Source: Platycnemis pennipes
Taxonomy: Eukaryota > Arthropoda > Insecta > Odonata > Platycnemididae
Length of the DNA: 64,000 nt
Reading direction: 5' to 3'
Assembly: GCA_933228895.1 (NCBI GenBank)
Contig: OW121857.1
Span: forward strand, 1,612,001-1,676,000
Position 1 is the stretch's first letter; each line of letters begins with the position of its first letter. Below the pieces are notes generated by a model. That model was not told the origin of the DNA. It saw nothing but the letters and a program-made list of their open reading frames with translations, and did no database searches. Made by a program: the position numbers and the translations under genes. Shown one piece after another: positions 35,506-46,878 of this stretch.

Positions 35506-36112
35506 TTTAAACTTTTGAACCCGATATGCAAAAACACATACCCCCCTCAATTGCGCTAGTTTTTTTATGGATCAATGGGCTCTGTGTGTCTGTTACTGTT
35601 TGGTGAAATCAGATTAATGCACAATTAATTAATCACTGCGTAAAACATTCCGAAAGAATGGTGTTCAGTGTCCCAAGCGGGCCAGTAATCGTTACCCTGT
35701 GGCACTCGTACCACTGCACTCATTCTTTTCCGAACTTTTCTCTCGGTGGTAGTAGATGCATCTCCACCCGTCATCCCCTACTCTTGGGAGGCCTCAACAG
35801 ATTGTCATGGGACCATCCCTGAATACTTAAATCTTTCCTCTGGGGCCAACCGAAAATTTTGATGAATCGAGACCCTCGAGTTAAAGGAATAGGAAGAGAA
35901 AGAAGGGAGGCTTTATGCATGCGCTAAGAAGGCTGAGCTGAATCTGTGGCCCACGGCATGTTGAACACTTAGCTGGCGCACTGCATGTGCTGGCACACCA
36001 TCCGATTCTGAGGGCGCTGTGCGGCGTTGGGCCCTGGTGGGCCACGCACCCCTGGGCACAGCGTATGCGGCCTGCAAGGTGTCAATCATTGTAGGGGGAG
36101 TCGATGTCAACT

Positions 36113-36325
36113 TTGCAGTTTCCACACTGACGCTTATTGGTCACGGCCATGGTTTTGGAGCAAGGCTACATCATGAGGTGAACAGTAAAGAAAATTTCCA
36201 GTATATATAGCTCAAGAAATGTTTTTTGGAATCAATTATTTATTTTTTAATTTTTTAATCATGACCATGGTTTTGTAAAAAACCATGGTCATGATTAATA
36301 AACGTCAATGTGGAAAGTGCAGTTG
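36113..36325. repeat. Nested foldback with near-perfect inner palindrome
   Basis: AATCATGACCATGGTTTT and its exact inverse lie side by side at about 36257-36297. An outer arm (GCAGTTTCCACACTGACG near 36115, with GGTCACGGCCATGGTTTT) is inverted again at 36275-36325. Confidence 0.8.
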
Positions 36326-37179
36326 ATACCTTTTCTCCTACGGTAATGAAATTTGAACTGCTGCATTTTGTCAAACAATTATATTAGGCCACTTATAAGA
36401 CTACGATGGGAAAATTCATCCTGATCCACTTTAGTGTAATGAGTATTGCCATTGATACCACACCACATAGTCCCTACGATGCCTTGTGGCTTCATATGTA
36501 AGATAGAATGACTCAAGTAATGACATGGCAAATTGAGTCAAACCACACGGTAGGGTAGTAACATTTGAGTGCAGAAAATACAATCTACTTTGTATTTGGA
36601 TATACCGTAGTGAGCTATGGTATTTTGCCGTAAATTTACTGGGAACGCCACTGCATTTTCAGTGCTGCAGAATTTGGGGTATGTTCACGAGGGCGGATCG
36701 GAAAAATTGATTTTTCGTGAGGAAACTGGAAAGAGTTGTCAAGGTGAGGCCAGAAAAATTTGGGACCTGTAGGTGAACCGTAGACCTTCGCGCCATTTGT
36801 GGGGAGGAAGGCTGAACATGGAAAAAGTCATGTTTTTTCACAGCGGTTCCCCATGGATTTTGCCGAGTTGCACTCCTCAGGGACCAGAATTTTGTCCATT
36901 TGGACGTATCATGAACCATTATGCCACAAATTGTCTACTTTGGTTGTGCGGCCGCTCTTAATTGTGCAACGCCCATGCAGCGTCGTGGCGCAGTGGTCAG
37001 CAGGCCGCTTAAACGTCTTTCCACACATCACGAATGCAGCAAAACTCATCACGGATTCGTCTTCCGTCATTGGTCTAACTAATATTATTCAAAGGTCCAC
37101 GAACAAGCCGTGAAAACTTTAACGGCGTTACCCGCTGAAATTGCACAATAGCAAATTTTCCACAGAGAAAAAATCATTT

Positions 37180-37250
37180 GCCTTGACCGGGACTCGAACC
37201 CGGACCCCCTGATTTCCGGCCAGGTACTCTACCAGTTGAGCTACCAAGGC
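37180..37250 (-). tRNA. tRNA-like sequence, minus copy (probable SINE head)
   Basis: It folds as a 71-nt cloverleaf: acceptor GCCTTGG/TCAAGGC, D stem GCTC/GAGT, T arm CCGGG-TTCGAGT-CCCGG. The anticodon loop would be CCGGAAA, with C instead of the near-invariant U33, so a decoding tRNA is doubtful. B box GGTTCGAGTCC is good. No intron and no encoded CCA. Confidence 0.55.
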
Positions 37251-37462
37251 ATCCTCTTTCTCTGTGGAAGTTTTCACGGCTTGTTCGTGGACCTTTTGAA
37301 TTTCGTTAAAAGTAAGCACCTCAGTGTTTAAACGTCGGCCTTAACCTCGTGGACGGTGGCGCCTTGCGCACAACTTCGGCTGCTTTGTGACATTGATATG
37401 TCTAGCAGTCCGTTTCTATCTTGTTCCTTTAAGGCTCTATAATTTCCACAGAGAAAGAGGAT

Positions 37463-37533
37463 GCCTTGGTAGCTCAACTGGTAGAGTACCTGGCCGGAAA
37501 TCAGGGGGTCCGGGTTCGAGTCCCGGTCAAGGC
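37463..37533 (+). tRNA. tRNA-like sequence, plus copy (probable SINE head)
   Basis: Identical in sequence to the minus copy at 37180-37250 and in opposite orientation. The same cloverleaf and the same atypical anticodon loop apply. Identity despite a degenerate neighbourhood points to a recent event or to gene conversion within the palindrome. Confidence 0.55.
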
Positions 37534-37839
37534 AAATGATTTTTTCTCTGTGGAAAATTTGCTATAACTAATATTAGATACTATAGCAAGGAGTTTGACT
37601 TTGAATTAATATTAGTTAATTAAACAATTTCCAGGTAGTAACAATTACGAAAGAATTGTTTGAAATTAATGTAACACTTCTATACCCTATACACTAACCT
37701 TTTTTGGTGTCTCGTTGACATTAAACGAATCGACGTTACTAACTGTTAAAGAAGTGATAAATTTTTTTTTTTATGTTCACGTCCAATCATATTGGAACAT
37801 GATGTGATTAAAATGATTTTACGGTACCATACGACGTAT

Positions 37840-39660
37840 TACAGCTTAAGAAAAAGTGCAAGCAAGCCTACAAAAGGTGTGGAATTGACAAAACAGTTGA
37901 TGCATTTTTAAATGAGTCTCAGGAACTATGTGATATTTGTGTGTGTCAGTGCAAAAGAAAGTGTAAATGTGAGGAGGAGGATAAAGTTCTCCCACAAAAA
38001 GCAGCATTGTTGAGTGGTCAATGGACAAAACAAAAGATGGTATCCAGTGGATTGGATGCCTCAGAAACTCGACAATTGAAGAAAAACCTCAGAAGAGGAT
38101 TGTTGGAGAGCATCGAGTCAAAATCATTCATTCTTGAAGAGAAAAAAGTGAACACCAAAATTTTCTTCCACAACATCTCGAGAAAATTCAACCAACGAGG
38201 AACCAGCCAACTTGAACGTAAACGTTCCTCATACCATTAGGGATGAAAATCAACCTGGACCTCCTTCGGGGCTAATGCATCCTCAGTTACCGACTGTGGA
38301 GGAGGTATGTGCAAGAACAGGCATGTCCCTCGGAGCAGCAGAAATGATTGTCAGCGCATCTGTATCCGACGCAAAGCCCATGACTCGAGAAGACACATGA
38401 AAGGTAGTGGACTGGAATTACTTATGAAGAAAGAAAAAGAAGATGCTAGATTCAGTGAAAGGAAAGAAAGAAAAATAAAAAAATGCAATTGAAGGGCTGT
38501 ATTATGCTAAGGTTAGGGAGGGACATGTCATTTAGTTGCCAGGCTCCCAGTTTTAGGGTTTGTCTCCCCCACAGCAGGATCTGCAAGAAACGTCATGTCT
38601 GCAATTCTTGATTTTTTGCGAAAGAAAATAATGAACTTTCAAAGTTCAACGTGATTGGATTCGATGGCACGAAAGTGAATACAGCTGAGAAAGGAAGCAT
38701 CGTCAATTTGTTGGAAGCTCAGCTCTGACGTCCCTTACAGTGGTCTGTTTGCCAATTGCACTTTGATTGACTTAACGCTGCGGCATTTAGAGAAAAATTA
38801 GACGGGCAAACTAAGGGTCCAAATTTGTTTGCAAAACCTATTGGCTCTGCCCTTCAAGACTGCCACACTCTTGATATCATCCCATTTGAGCCAATTTCAA
38901 CAAAATTGTCCCACAAAGTAGGCGACATTGGTGTGCACTGACCAGCATTATCTTTTGGAAATTTCCAATGCTGTGTGAAAAGGATTTTGCTCTGAAAATT
39001 TGGCCAGATAAACTGCAGTGGTTCATTCTTGCTGGCTCACTACAGCGAACCAACAACTGAGGCTATAAGTGTACACTGAAAATCCAAGCACTAATTTACA
39101 AAATCTAGTGTCATTCATTCAATAAGTATATGCACCTGTCTGGTTTTCAAAGAAGCAAAACCATTGTATACACAGCGGTGCTGTAAATTTGTGTAAACTA
39201 ATACATTGTCGAGATATCTACTGGATGATCTTAAAATAGTCATTGATGCTGTTATTCAGAGAAATGTGTTTTTCGGGTACCCAGAAAATTTACTCCTCCC
39301 AATGATTGCTGACCATCTGAAGGAAGTGCAAAGAGATGCATGCAAAAGAATCTTAGAGGCACGAAGAAATACTGGTGCAACCGAAAATCCTAGAACTTTT
39401 GAATTATCAGATTTTTATTTTGATGCAGAAGACTACTAGCTGCTGACGAGGACACCGACCCCCTTGCTGTGTCGCATCTCACGGCTGAAGAAATTCAAGA
39501 ATTACTGGACTCCACGTTGGAACTCAATTTTCCTTGTCACACGGAAGCAGTGGAAAGATTTGTGAATGAGGTAACCCAAGCTTCATTGACATCCATAACG
39601 ATGAGAGACAATTAGAAATACTGGAAAGACTAGAAAGCAGAAACAAAATGCCGACTTTCG
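37840..39660 (+). pseudogene. Uncharacterised transposon-associated protein family, degenerate
   Basis: I do not know its function. The frame starts around KKKCKQAYKRCGIDKTVDAF and has a dense cysteine cluster, LCDICVCQCKRKCKC (near 37928-37975), then SGQWTKQKMVSSGLDASETR. After breaks it reads NVIGFDGTKVNT and NLLEAQL then RPLQWSVCQLHF, KLDGQTKGPNLFAKPIGSAL and LDIIPFEPIS (38645-38905). Later come SRYLLDDLKIVIDAVIQRNV and LSDFYFDAEDY (39206-39436). I recall similar multi-copy uncharacterised proteins in arthropods with the same order (Cys cluster, DGT..NTG, RPLQW..C.LH, DG.T.GP). The spacing and D residues could hide a nuclease, but this is not shown. Stops and frameshifts make this copy inactive. 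Confidence 0.6.
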
Positions 39661-40959
39661 AAACCAAGTCTCAGTTCATGCTGTGATAGGGTAAGCAAGG
39701 TTTACATTTATCTGCCTGACTTTAAAAATAAATAAATTGATAATCACCTTTGTTGTTTAGTGAAAATAATTTTTAAAGACAAATACTTACACACAGATAA
39801 ACCGATTGGTACTAAATATTGACCACTGTGTTATTTTTTAGATAGCATATAATCTGAGAAAGGAAATGCATTCCTCAATTTAATGAGTAGACGGGGGAGT
39901 TTATAGTGCAGGTACCTCCACGTGGTGAGCTGTGGTAACTATTTTAACTATTTTTGCATTCTTTCTCCATGATGATAAAGAATTGTGAAAGTAGGCTAAA
40001 AATCAGGGAGTTTTTCTCTACTCCCTGAATGATGATGGTGTATTATATTAATTTCAAATAATTCTTTTGTATCTAATTGTTATTCCCTGGAAATTGTTTA
40101 ATTATGTAATAATAGTTAGACCAACGATGGAAGACGCATCCATGATGAGTTTTGCTGCATTTGCGGTGAGCACGCAGGAGACACCAGCGGCCTGCTGACT
40201 GTTGCGCCGCAATGATGTGTAAGCGTTGCATAATTACACATGGCCGCACACTCAAAATAGACAATTTGTGGCATAAAGGCAGTAGATACGTCCAAGTGGA
40301 CAAAAGTTTTGACCTCAAGGGTTGCAACTCGTCAAAATCCATGGGGAACCACTATTCAAACATGACTTTTCCTATTTTAAGCCCCCCTACTCACAAATGG
40401 CCACGGCGCGAGGGTCTACGGTTGACCTACAGGTCCCAATTTTTTTATGGCCTCATTATGAGTTACTTTTACAACTTTTTCCAGAGGGCCAAATTTCCCC
40501 ACGAAAAATCAATTTTTCCGATCCGCCCTAATGTTCACGCACTGACTGCACGGGATGAAATGGGAGGAAACAAATGCTCATACATACTGCAAAGTCAAAC
40601 CAACTGAATGAATTCAATGTAGCAAAATATTCCATGAATGAATATTCCAGGTCATACAAAATATGTTTGAAATAATGTGAGATGTTGGTTCATTCCACCA
40701 GTTGGCACCCACAGGTTAATATGTAGAAAATATGTAGCAATTAACAGAAATACAATTTCTAAACTTCTTTTGCGTGTTGTATAGCTATCGTGAGTGACCC
40801 AGGGTATTACATTCCCAGAAAAAGGGTGTTGGTGTGGTGGCATCCTTGGTGAGAAGAGGAAGAATCCTGGTGAAAACTTTGCACTTAAAAATGTTGATTT
40901 CACTCTGTGAGTCATTTGGAATGTGAATTGAAAGTGTGTGCTGACTGTGGTTGTTGCAG

Positions 40960-41186
40960 GGCTGGTCACCCAGATCCCTCCTCACTTCTACGAGTTTCTG
41001 AGGGACTTGCAGGACAGACTGACGCAGGTGATCAAGTCTGTGGGCAAGGTGGAGCATTCTCAGTGGAGGTCATTCACGACGGACATCAAGACAGAGCCTT
41101 GTGAAGGGTTTATCGATGGTGACCTCATTGAGAGCTTCCTGGACCTATCGCAAGATAAAATGCAAGAGGTTGCTCAAGGCCTGCAG
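40960..41186 (+). CDS. DDB1: DDB1 exon (start of C-terminal helical domain)
   Basis: A 227-nt exon encodes [20 protein letters not shown], then [16 protein letters not shown], then [20 protein letters not shown] and EVAQGLQ. It covers the last propeller strand and much of the C-terminal helical domain that closes DDB1. The acceptor is GTTGTTGCAG; the donor is GTGAGT in phase 0. Conserved residues typical of the family ([13 protein letters not shown]) are intact. A 27-nt candidate microexon follows 114 bp downstream. Confidence 0.94.
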
Positions 41187-41300
41187 GTGAGTGAAATGTC
41201 TATCCCTCAACTTCTGTTCTCTCCCTGTAATATGCCCGTAAATGTAAGAATTTTCCACTTTTTCCACTTTGTTTCTCAGTTTTGCTTGTTTTCATTTCAG

Positions 41301-41327
41301 ATTCCTGCAGCGTGTGATGGAAAAAGG
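41301..41327 (+). CDS. DDB1: Candidate 27-nt cassette microexon of DDB1
   Basis: A strong acceptor (GCTTGTTTTCATTTCAG) and a consensus donor (GTAAGT) bound exactly nine codons, IPAACDGKR, in phase 0 at both ends. Inclusion would add nine residues between EVAQGLQ and [11 protein letters not shown]. The known DDB1 family aligns across this joint without an insertion, so the default transcript probably skips it. The open frame and matched phases argue it may be a real alternative exon; this is inference with no transcript evidence. Confidence 0.4.
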
Positions 41328-42460
41328 GTAAGTGTTGCATCCAGCCGTACAGCTCTTTTAGTTATAGGTCCTGCAAACTAAAGAGTCGGACGATTGAATT
41401 GGTGGGGGTGAGTGGAGAGGAGTCCATTTGAGGCACTTGAGGGCACAGACATTGCAATGATCCCTCACTCGAGAGGGAGAGAGCATTGATCAGTTGGGTG
41501 GTGTGGAATGGTGGATTCCTTGGCATCTTTACCCTTCAAAGCCAAACTTATTCTTTCTCTATTCTGAAAATGTAAAAATTTAGCTTTTATATAATTTGCT
41601 TGGTGTCCATCCCCTCAATCTCGCAAAAGGTTCGTCCTAGAGAGATGCCGTAAACTGAACCGTTTCTTCCCTCCTGAAAGGCCTGGGTAAACTGTGCCCA
41701 TATCTGTGAAAGGTTTGAAACCTGGCACCAATTGATATGTGTTCACATTGGTTTAAATTGACTTGTTCAATTTATGGAAGTGCAAGAGCCTTTTTCTTTC
41801 GCTCAGTAAAGGGACTAAATGTCAGTCAATTTCTTTCATTCTTCCTTTATTTAACCGTAAAATCTTTAAACATTGTCATTCTTTCAACCAATTTTCACTT
41901 TGCCTTTGAGGTTTCTGGGCAGTGTAATTTATGTTGAAATTTATTGTTTTTTTTGGAAATTTATTATTTTTTTGGGTCTTTTCCAAATGTTGCTAAGGGC
42001 TTTTTCATTGTCATCTCCGAATGAAAACATCGTTGGTGCTTCAACAGTTCATTGTGGAGGGATGGCATAAACTGCATTTTGCTTTTTGAGAGGAATTTGG
42101 AAGGCACTAAAGGGGGTATTGCTAATTTGTGAAGCGAGATTGGCCATTTCATTTGGCACAAACTTACTTCCCCCTTGCGTTTCTCTCTATTCAAGTAGGT
42201 AGGTAAGTAGGCAGGTAAGCATTTGGTGACACTAAGAGTGTTTAAATAAAGGTGGGGGGTAAAAGGGTGGGGGAGTGGTGGATGTTGTTTTGGAGATGTG
42301 AGGAGACGTTGAGAGTGTGTGCGTAGACCCAGACTGGAGAAGCAAAATGGAGTGGTGATCAACCAGTGAGTGGTTTCTTCCAGCCAGTGAGCCCCAGAAT
42401 TAAACCTCCCTTTCCCTATTCCTCTCTTTTATTTAAATTAATTTGTTTGTCTTATGTCAC
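41328..42460 (+). other. DDB1 intron, no gene recognised
   Basis: Nothing identifiable between the candidate microexon and the Penelope remnant. Confidence 0.45.
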
Positions 42461-42469
42461 GGCTTGCCC

Positions 42470-45400
42470 AGCCTCGAGTGCCTACAGTTTAATAATGTCC
42501 ATTTCCTGCATAAAGTTGTTCTAGGAAAGCGGAATTTCCAGCAGCCTGGTGACCATTGAGTGGAACAATGACAGCTTCTGAGAAAAGTGGTGGCTGGAGT
42601 TATAGGGAATGACTTGGTCCTTAGATGTGTTCTTTCTGAAAATCGCAAAGTCATGCATGTTATTAGTGGTAGAAATGGTGACAGTCGGGAAGTTCAGTTT
42701 ACCATTAACTTCTTTTTCCACTGTGACATTGATGCCTTGACAAAGAGAATTCAAATATTGAACGAAAACATCCAGCTGTCTCTCTGTGCTTATTCAGATG
42801 GTGAAGATGCCATAACAAGATCAACAATCGATGTGCTGCGTTATGTCGAATCTTGACTGAAATAATTTGTTTTCCAAATTGTCCATCACTAGTTCAGCAA
42901 GAAGAAGAGACAATGGGGAGCCCGTCGCTAGTCCTTGCGTCTGCTTGAAGTTATTTCCGTTTAAAAGAAAGTAGTTTTTCTTAACACACCTTAAGAAGGT
43001 CCAAAAATTGTGTGAGGAAAATAGGCTCTACACCTGTATTATTAAGAATGTCTTAGTAACTTCTAACGCTTCAGACACCGGTATACTGGTGAAAAGATTG
43101 CAAGCATCAAGGACACAAGCATGTGCGTTGCCCAGTAGTGGTTGATGTCTTGCGACTAGAAATAGGTGAATTACTGTAATTTTCAATTGAGGTAACTTTC
43201 CGGTAATTTTAAGTTTTGAGCTGCAAATCCTTATCAGAGGACTCAGAACGAAAATTACCATTTATTAGGGTAATTTTCAGGGGTGTTGGTAATTCACGAA
43301 AAATACCACGGTAATTGACCGAGTTGCCCATCTCTACTTGGCGAGCAACTTACACAATTTCCAGGAATTCTTAACCCCGTACTTAGGAATGAATCTCGTG
43401 AGGGTTTTAAAAATAAAATTCAACTTGGCCAAAAGTTTCCTAGCTGGAGAGGAAACACTGGATACTACCAGTCTGATGGGGATGCCAATTTTATGCGTTT
43501 TAGGAAGGCCAAAGAAACTGATTCATCATGTGCAATTTGTACACTTCCTTTCTGTGCACGACATCAGGGACAGAATTAAGGACCATTTTGACTGTTTTTT
43601 AGAATTTGGGAGTAGGATTGTACAGAAGTTCCATTATATTATTATTCTTGATGAAATCATAACACTTGTCCAAATAGTCGCTTCTGTACATGAGCACTAC
43701 TGAATTCTTTATCCGCCTTTTCCACAGTCAAATCATGTTGCTTCATCACCTCCTGAACTAATTTTATGGCCGCTAAATGGTAATTTTTCACTCTCAAATG
43801 GTGATGTCGGATCAGTGTATTACAGGGTGGTGATCGTCAGGGAAAATCGGGAAAACCTGGAATTGTGAGGGAATTTTGAATTTCTGGAAAGGTCAGGGAA
43901 TCTCGTAACAGGGAGAAACTGGGATAGGAAATTCTCGTTATTTTTCTACCACTACGTTTACCGGGTAGTCTTTCCCACCCTTTATTTCACCAACTAACAC
44001 TTAAGTCTGTCGCCGGCACGCATAGAATAAGCCCCGTCAATTCGTTGAACATATAGTTGTGAATCAGTTGTACAATGTATCCCTTTTGTATATCCTTAAC
44101 GCCATATTTGCCTAGTAGTGTTGAAATTCATGATTACCATGCATACCGCCCATCACAAGGAGGCTATGTTGTTCGGAAGACTTTACCTCACGTTTTTTTT
44201 TTTTAACTTCCGAGACTCAGTTGGAGAGGTAGCTGCAGCACACTAGCTCGTAGTAAATATGTGCTTACAGTTATAAAAATACGAGGTGATGATTATTAAA
44301 ACGGTGATACAAGTACGATCACACGTGTAAACAAAATCTTGCGTAAGATCATCTTCGATTCCCATACCCCCCTTCGTGAGACTGTAAGAAGAGTACTCCT
44401 CCCCTCCCCACCTTTCACGCTCAACGTAATTATTTAATTATTGAATGGCCCCCTTAGCTCCGTTTCGAAGCAATTTAGCCAGGTCACAAACCACCTCAAA
44501 TATGATATTCCTGAGTATGATGCTGCCGTTGCTAATTGCCTCATGTTCTCGCTCACAGTGGCGCAATTACGTTTTGTTTGTTTATACCAATATTTTTACA
44601 TTTTTGTTTCCCTCTTACAATCAAGGGATTATAACCATGTTACTCAAATTATTATTCACTGTTGAAGGTCACTCGTGCCATCCGATTTTGAACTAGTGCC
44701 ACAACTTGGATTTGGCTTGTATTATTCGTGCGCCTTAGCCTGTGCTGACACCTGTGCCGGAGTCCGCCAGTAAATTGGCCATTAACTTTCCCTTCGATGC
44801 CTTTTAAGTAATCCTCAACTTCCCAGAACTACCACGACATGCCACCTCTTCCTTGAAGAATTAGGCATTGTCAATTGGTAATTTTACCGAAGGAAACATA
44901 CACGGCCACGGATTAATACGATATGGGGCCTAGGAAGATCACTGCCTGGGTCGTGCCTCACAATGGTTCAGGGGACTCACCGTTATGCAACACTGCATTT
45001 TTTAAATAAAAATTTGATTTTACACCAGTGAATTGGTGGCCCTGGCCAACTCCTTGAGTATTCTTGTGGAATCATTATTTGATTTTACGTGAATTCGTTG
45101 TAACGATTTTACGTAAGGCTATTTTGGTCCACGGTGAAGGTATCAATTCGATTTTACGAAATGAAACAACAGATCTTAAAGAAACTTAAAATCGGGCAGA
45201 TTCTTCCCCATCTTTAAAGGAAATCTTCAATTTAATGCCGTTCTACTTTGACATTCAACTATAGCGAATCATGCATGGCATTTAAATGGTGTACATATAT
45301 ATTTTATTATCCCATCTTTCAGCAATTCTTTATGATCCCATCTTTCAAGAGTTGTGGGTTCGAGGTGTTTACTTGTGTATGCTCTGACAATTGCACCGGA

Positions 45401-46505
45401 ATGCTCACGCAAAGCTGCTTTATGACCGTGAGATTGGAACCCTGTCAGCTCTTCCGAGTGATGAGATGAGGCTCGCTTTGGGGTCTGTCGTCTGCAAGCA
45501 TGCGTCGTGTCGTGACACAGGCGTCACTGCGACGCGTTGTTGAGCGGAATAAAGTATGTACGGAGAACGTTTGTCCTCGACCGATGCCAACATCCGAGGT
45601 AATTGGGAGGATGCGTGACATTGTAGCATTATATGAATTATCACAACTGATGCCAACACATGGCTAAAACTCGCCTAAATGCTTGGAAATATTTTTTTCC
45701 CGTAGGAACATGTTCACTCAACATCTTCCCCATATACTAGATAGGTCTGTTTCGGTTGCGTTGTCTGTATTTTCCCTATCTAGAGCTTTTAGTGGAATTA
45801 GATATATGATTTGGATTCCCCAAAAATCAAATAAATTAGATTGAAAAACGAAATAGTATGAAAATTGTCGCCAACACAGAACATATTATTCAAGACAAAA
45901 AAATACGATTTTTAATAAATGATAATCACGGGCAATGTTATCGTATATGCTACATGTGCTGTTTTTACCCTTTTGCGCCGTAGCCCTGCAGTGAAAAATG
46001 CGAGGGTAATAACATGTACTAAAGTGTGTATAATTTGGATGAGATCTAAACTTATTAAGGTTTAATATATTTTTTCATTAGGATGTACTTTTAGCTTTTG
46101 ATTTATTGATTTCAGCTTTTAACATTTTCTGAGTTTTGACGAAAATTTATTTCAGGAGAAAGAAAATATTCCGATAATATGAGACCTTTAGGCGATCGGT
46201 CAGGGAAATTGTGAAATCCATCTGGGAGAAGTCAGGGAATTTAAAAATTGGATATCAGTATTAGATAATTTGTGAGAGGCTACTGGTTTTAAAACTAGTT
46301 CCTCTTTCCGTAGAGCTAATTCACAATCAACAACTAGATCCTGTAACTGCTCATTTTGAATAGGAAGGTTAAGTACGTTTTTAAACTCTTTCCCCACTAG
46401 ATCTGCAATTTGTTTATTTAGGCTAACGTTTGACAAGTTTATCATAAAACACTGGTACTTGCAAGGTCCTCCGGTTATCGTCATGCAGCGAGGAAGCCGC
46501 AACGG
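42470..46505 (-). pseudogene. Penelope-like element reverse transcriptase, split by a CAGGG-ended transposon
   Basis: On the minus strand, 46502-46262 carries MINLSNVSLNKQIADLVGKE and QLQDLVVDCELALRKEELVL, like the N-terminal Penelope region. After the nested element it resumes at 43822 with VKNYHLAAIKLVQEV and DLTVEKADKEFS. Then comes FFGLPKTHKIGIPIRLVVSS (RT motif LPK.HK.G.P.R.I.SS), VLDACNLFTSIPVSEALE (first catalytic aspartate), then GLATGSPLS and AELVMDNLE, and finally NKLNFPTVTIS, HDFAIFRKNTSKDQVIPYNS and HSMVTRLLEIPLS (near 42525). The YVDD region is too broken to read and no GIY-YIG domain follows. Stops and shifts are many. Confidence 0.83.
43823..46261. mobile_element. CAGGG-ended DNA transposon, copy A, inserted in Penelope element
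   Basis: It begins CAGGGTGGTGATCGTCAGGG and its first 1.1 kb matches copy B (59963 onward) closely. The right end stops at GGATATCAG, 11 bp short of the CCACCCTG end of copy B. TATTA is duplicated at 43818-43822 and 46262-46266. Joining the flanks restores the Penelope frame (SN-TLIRHH). Internal extra sequence (about 45030-46140) makes it longer than copy B. No transposase was recognised. Confidence 0.78.
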
Positions 46506-46878
46506 ATGGAGATTTGGGGCACCCGTGGCAAAACATCATGCTGAGCATAGTTAACCTTTTGTTGTTCTTCACTGCTTCTGCTCTGCGTGCAGTTGACAAA
46601 GGTGGTGCACTCAGTCTAGGGCAGGACAGGTTGATGCAATGCCATGAGAAGGATGTGCCGATTCTGGGCTACACTGTTCCGCTGGACATACCAGCTGTGT
46701 AGCTCCTTCTTCACCCTTGAAGTCTGTACGACTTGTATACGACTTGCCGGTTTAGTGCTCTTGCTGGACATTTGCTCGCAACCCCCCCCCCCTCCTCCTC
46801 TAACCTTGACTACCCACGTGCAGTATAACCTTGTCTTTAACTTATTGGAATTTGCGTTTTCCTGCAACTTGTCCAGAG

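Larger units (their letters stand above)
37077..37576. mobile_element. Inverted pair of tRNA-like SINE units inserted in the left TIR
   Basis: AACTAATATTA flanks the insert at 37077-37087 and 37566-37576. Inside, arms 37148-37269 and 37444-37565 (122 bp each) are exact reverse complements as far as I read them. Each arm holds a 71-nt tRNA-like sequence between TTCCACAGAGAAA and TTTCTCTGTGGAA. A further inverted pair, GGTCCACGAACAAGCCGTGA, lies at about 37093-37117 and 37269-37293. Confidence 0.85.
36690..40530. mobile_element. Transposon with ~500-bp inverted ends carrying an uncharacterised gene family
   Basis: The left end AGGGCGGATCGGAAAAATTG and right end CAATTTTTCCGATCCGCCCT begin long inverted repeats (36690-37090 plus 37566-37690 on the left; about 40030-40530 on the right). 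ATGTTCAC(G) is duplicated at 36681-36689 and 40531-40539, an 8- or 9-bp target duplication. The arms share TGGGACCTGTAGGT, CATGGATTTTG, GACGTATC and GGTCTAACTA blocks. A tRNA-containing palindrome is inserted in the left arm. The central gene remnant is described separately. The 8-bp duplication and (T)AGGG end would fit hAT or P-like elements, but the gene matches neither as far as I can see. Confidence 0.8.

Noticed and set aside
43338..43703. 121-codon plus-strand open frame
   Set aside because: It is the antisense shadow of the minus-strand Penelope reverse transcriptase.
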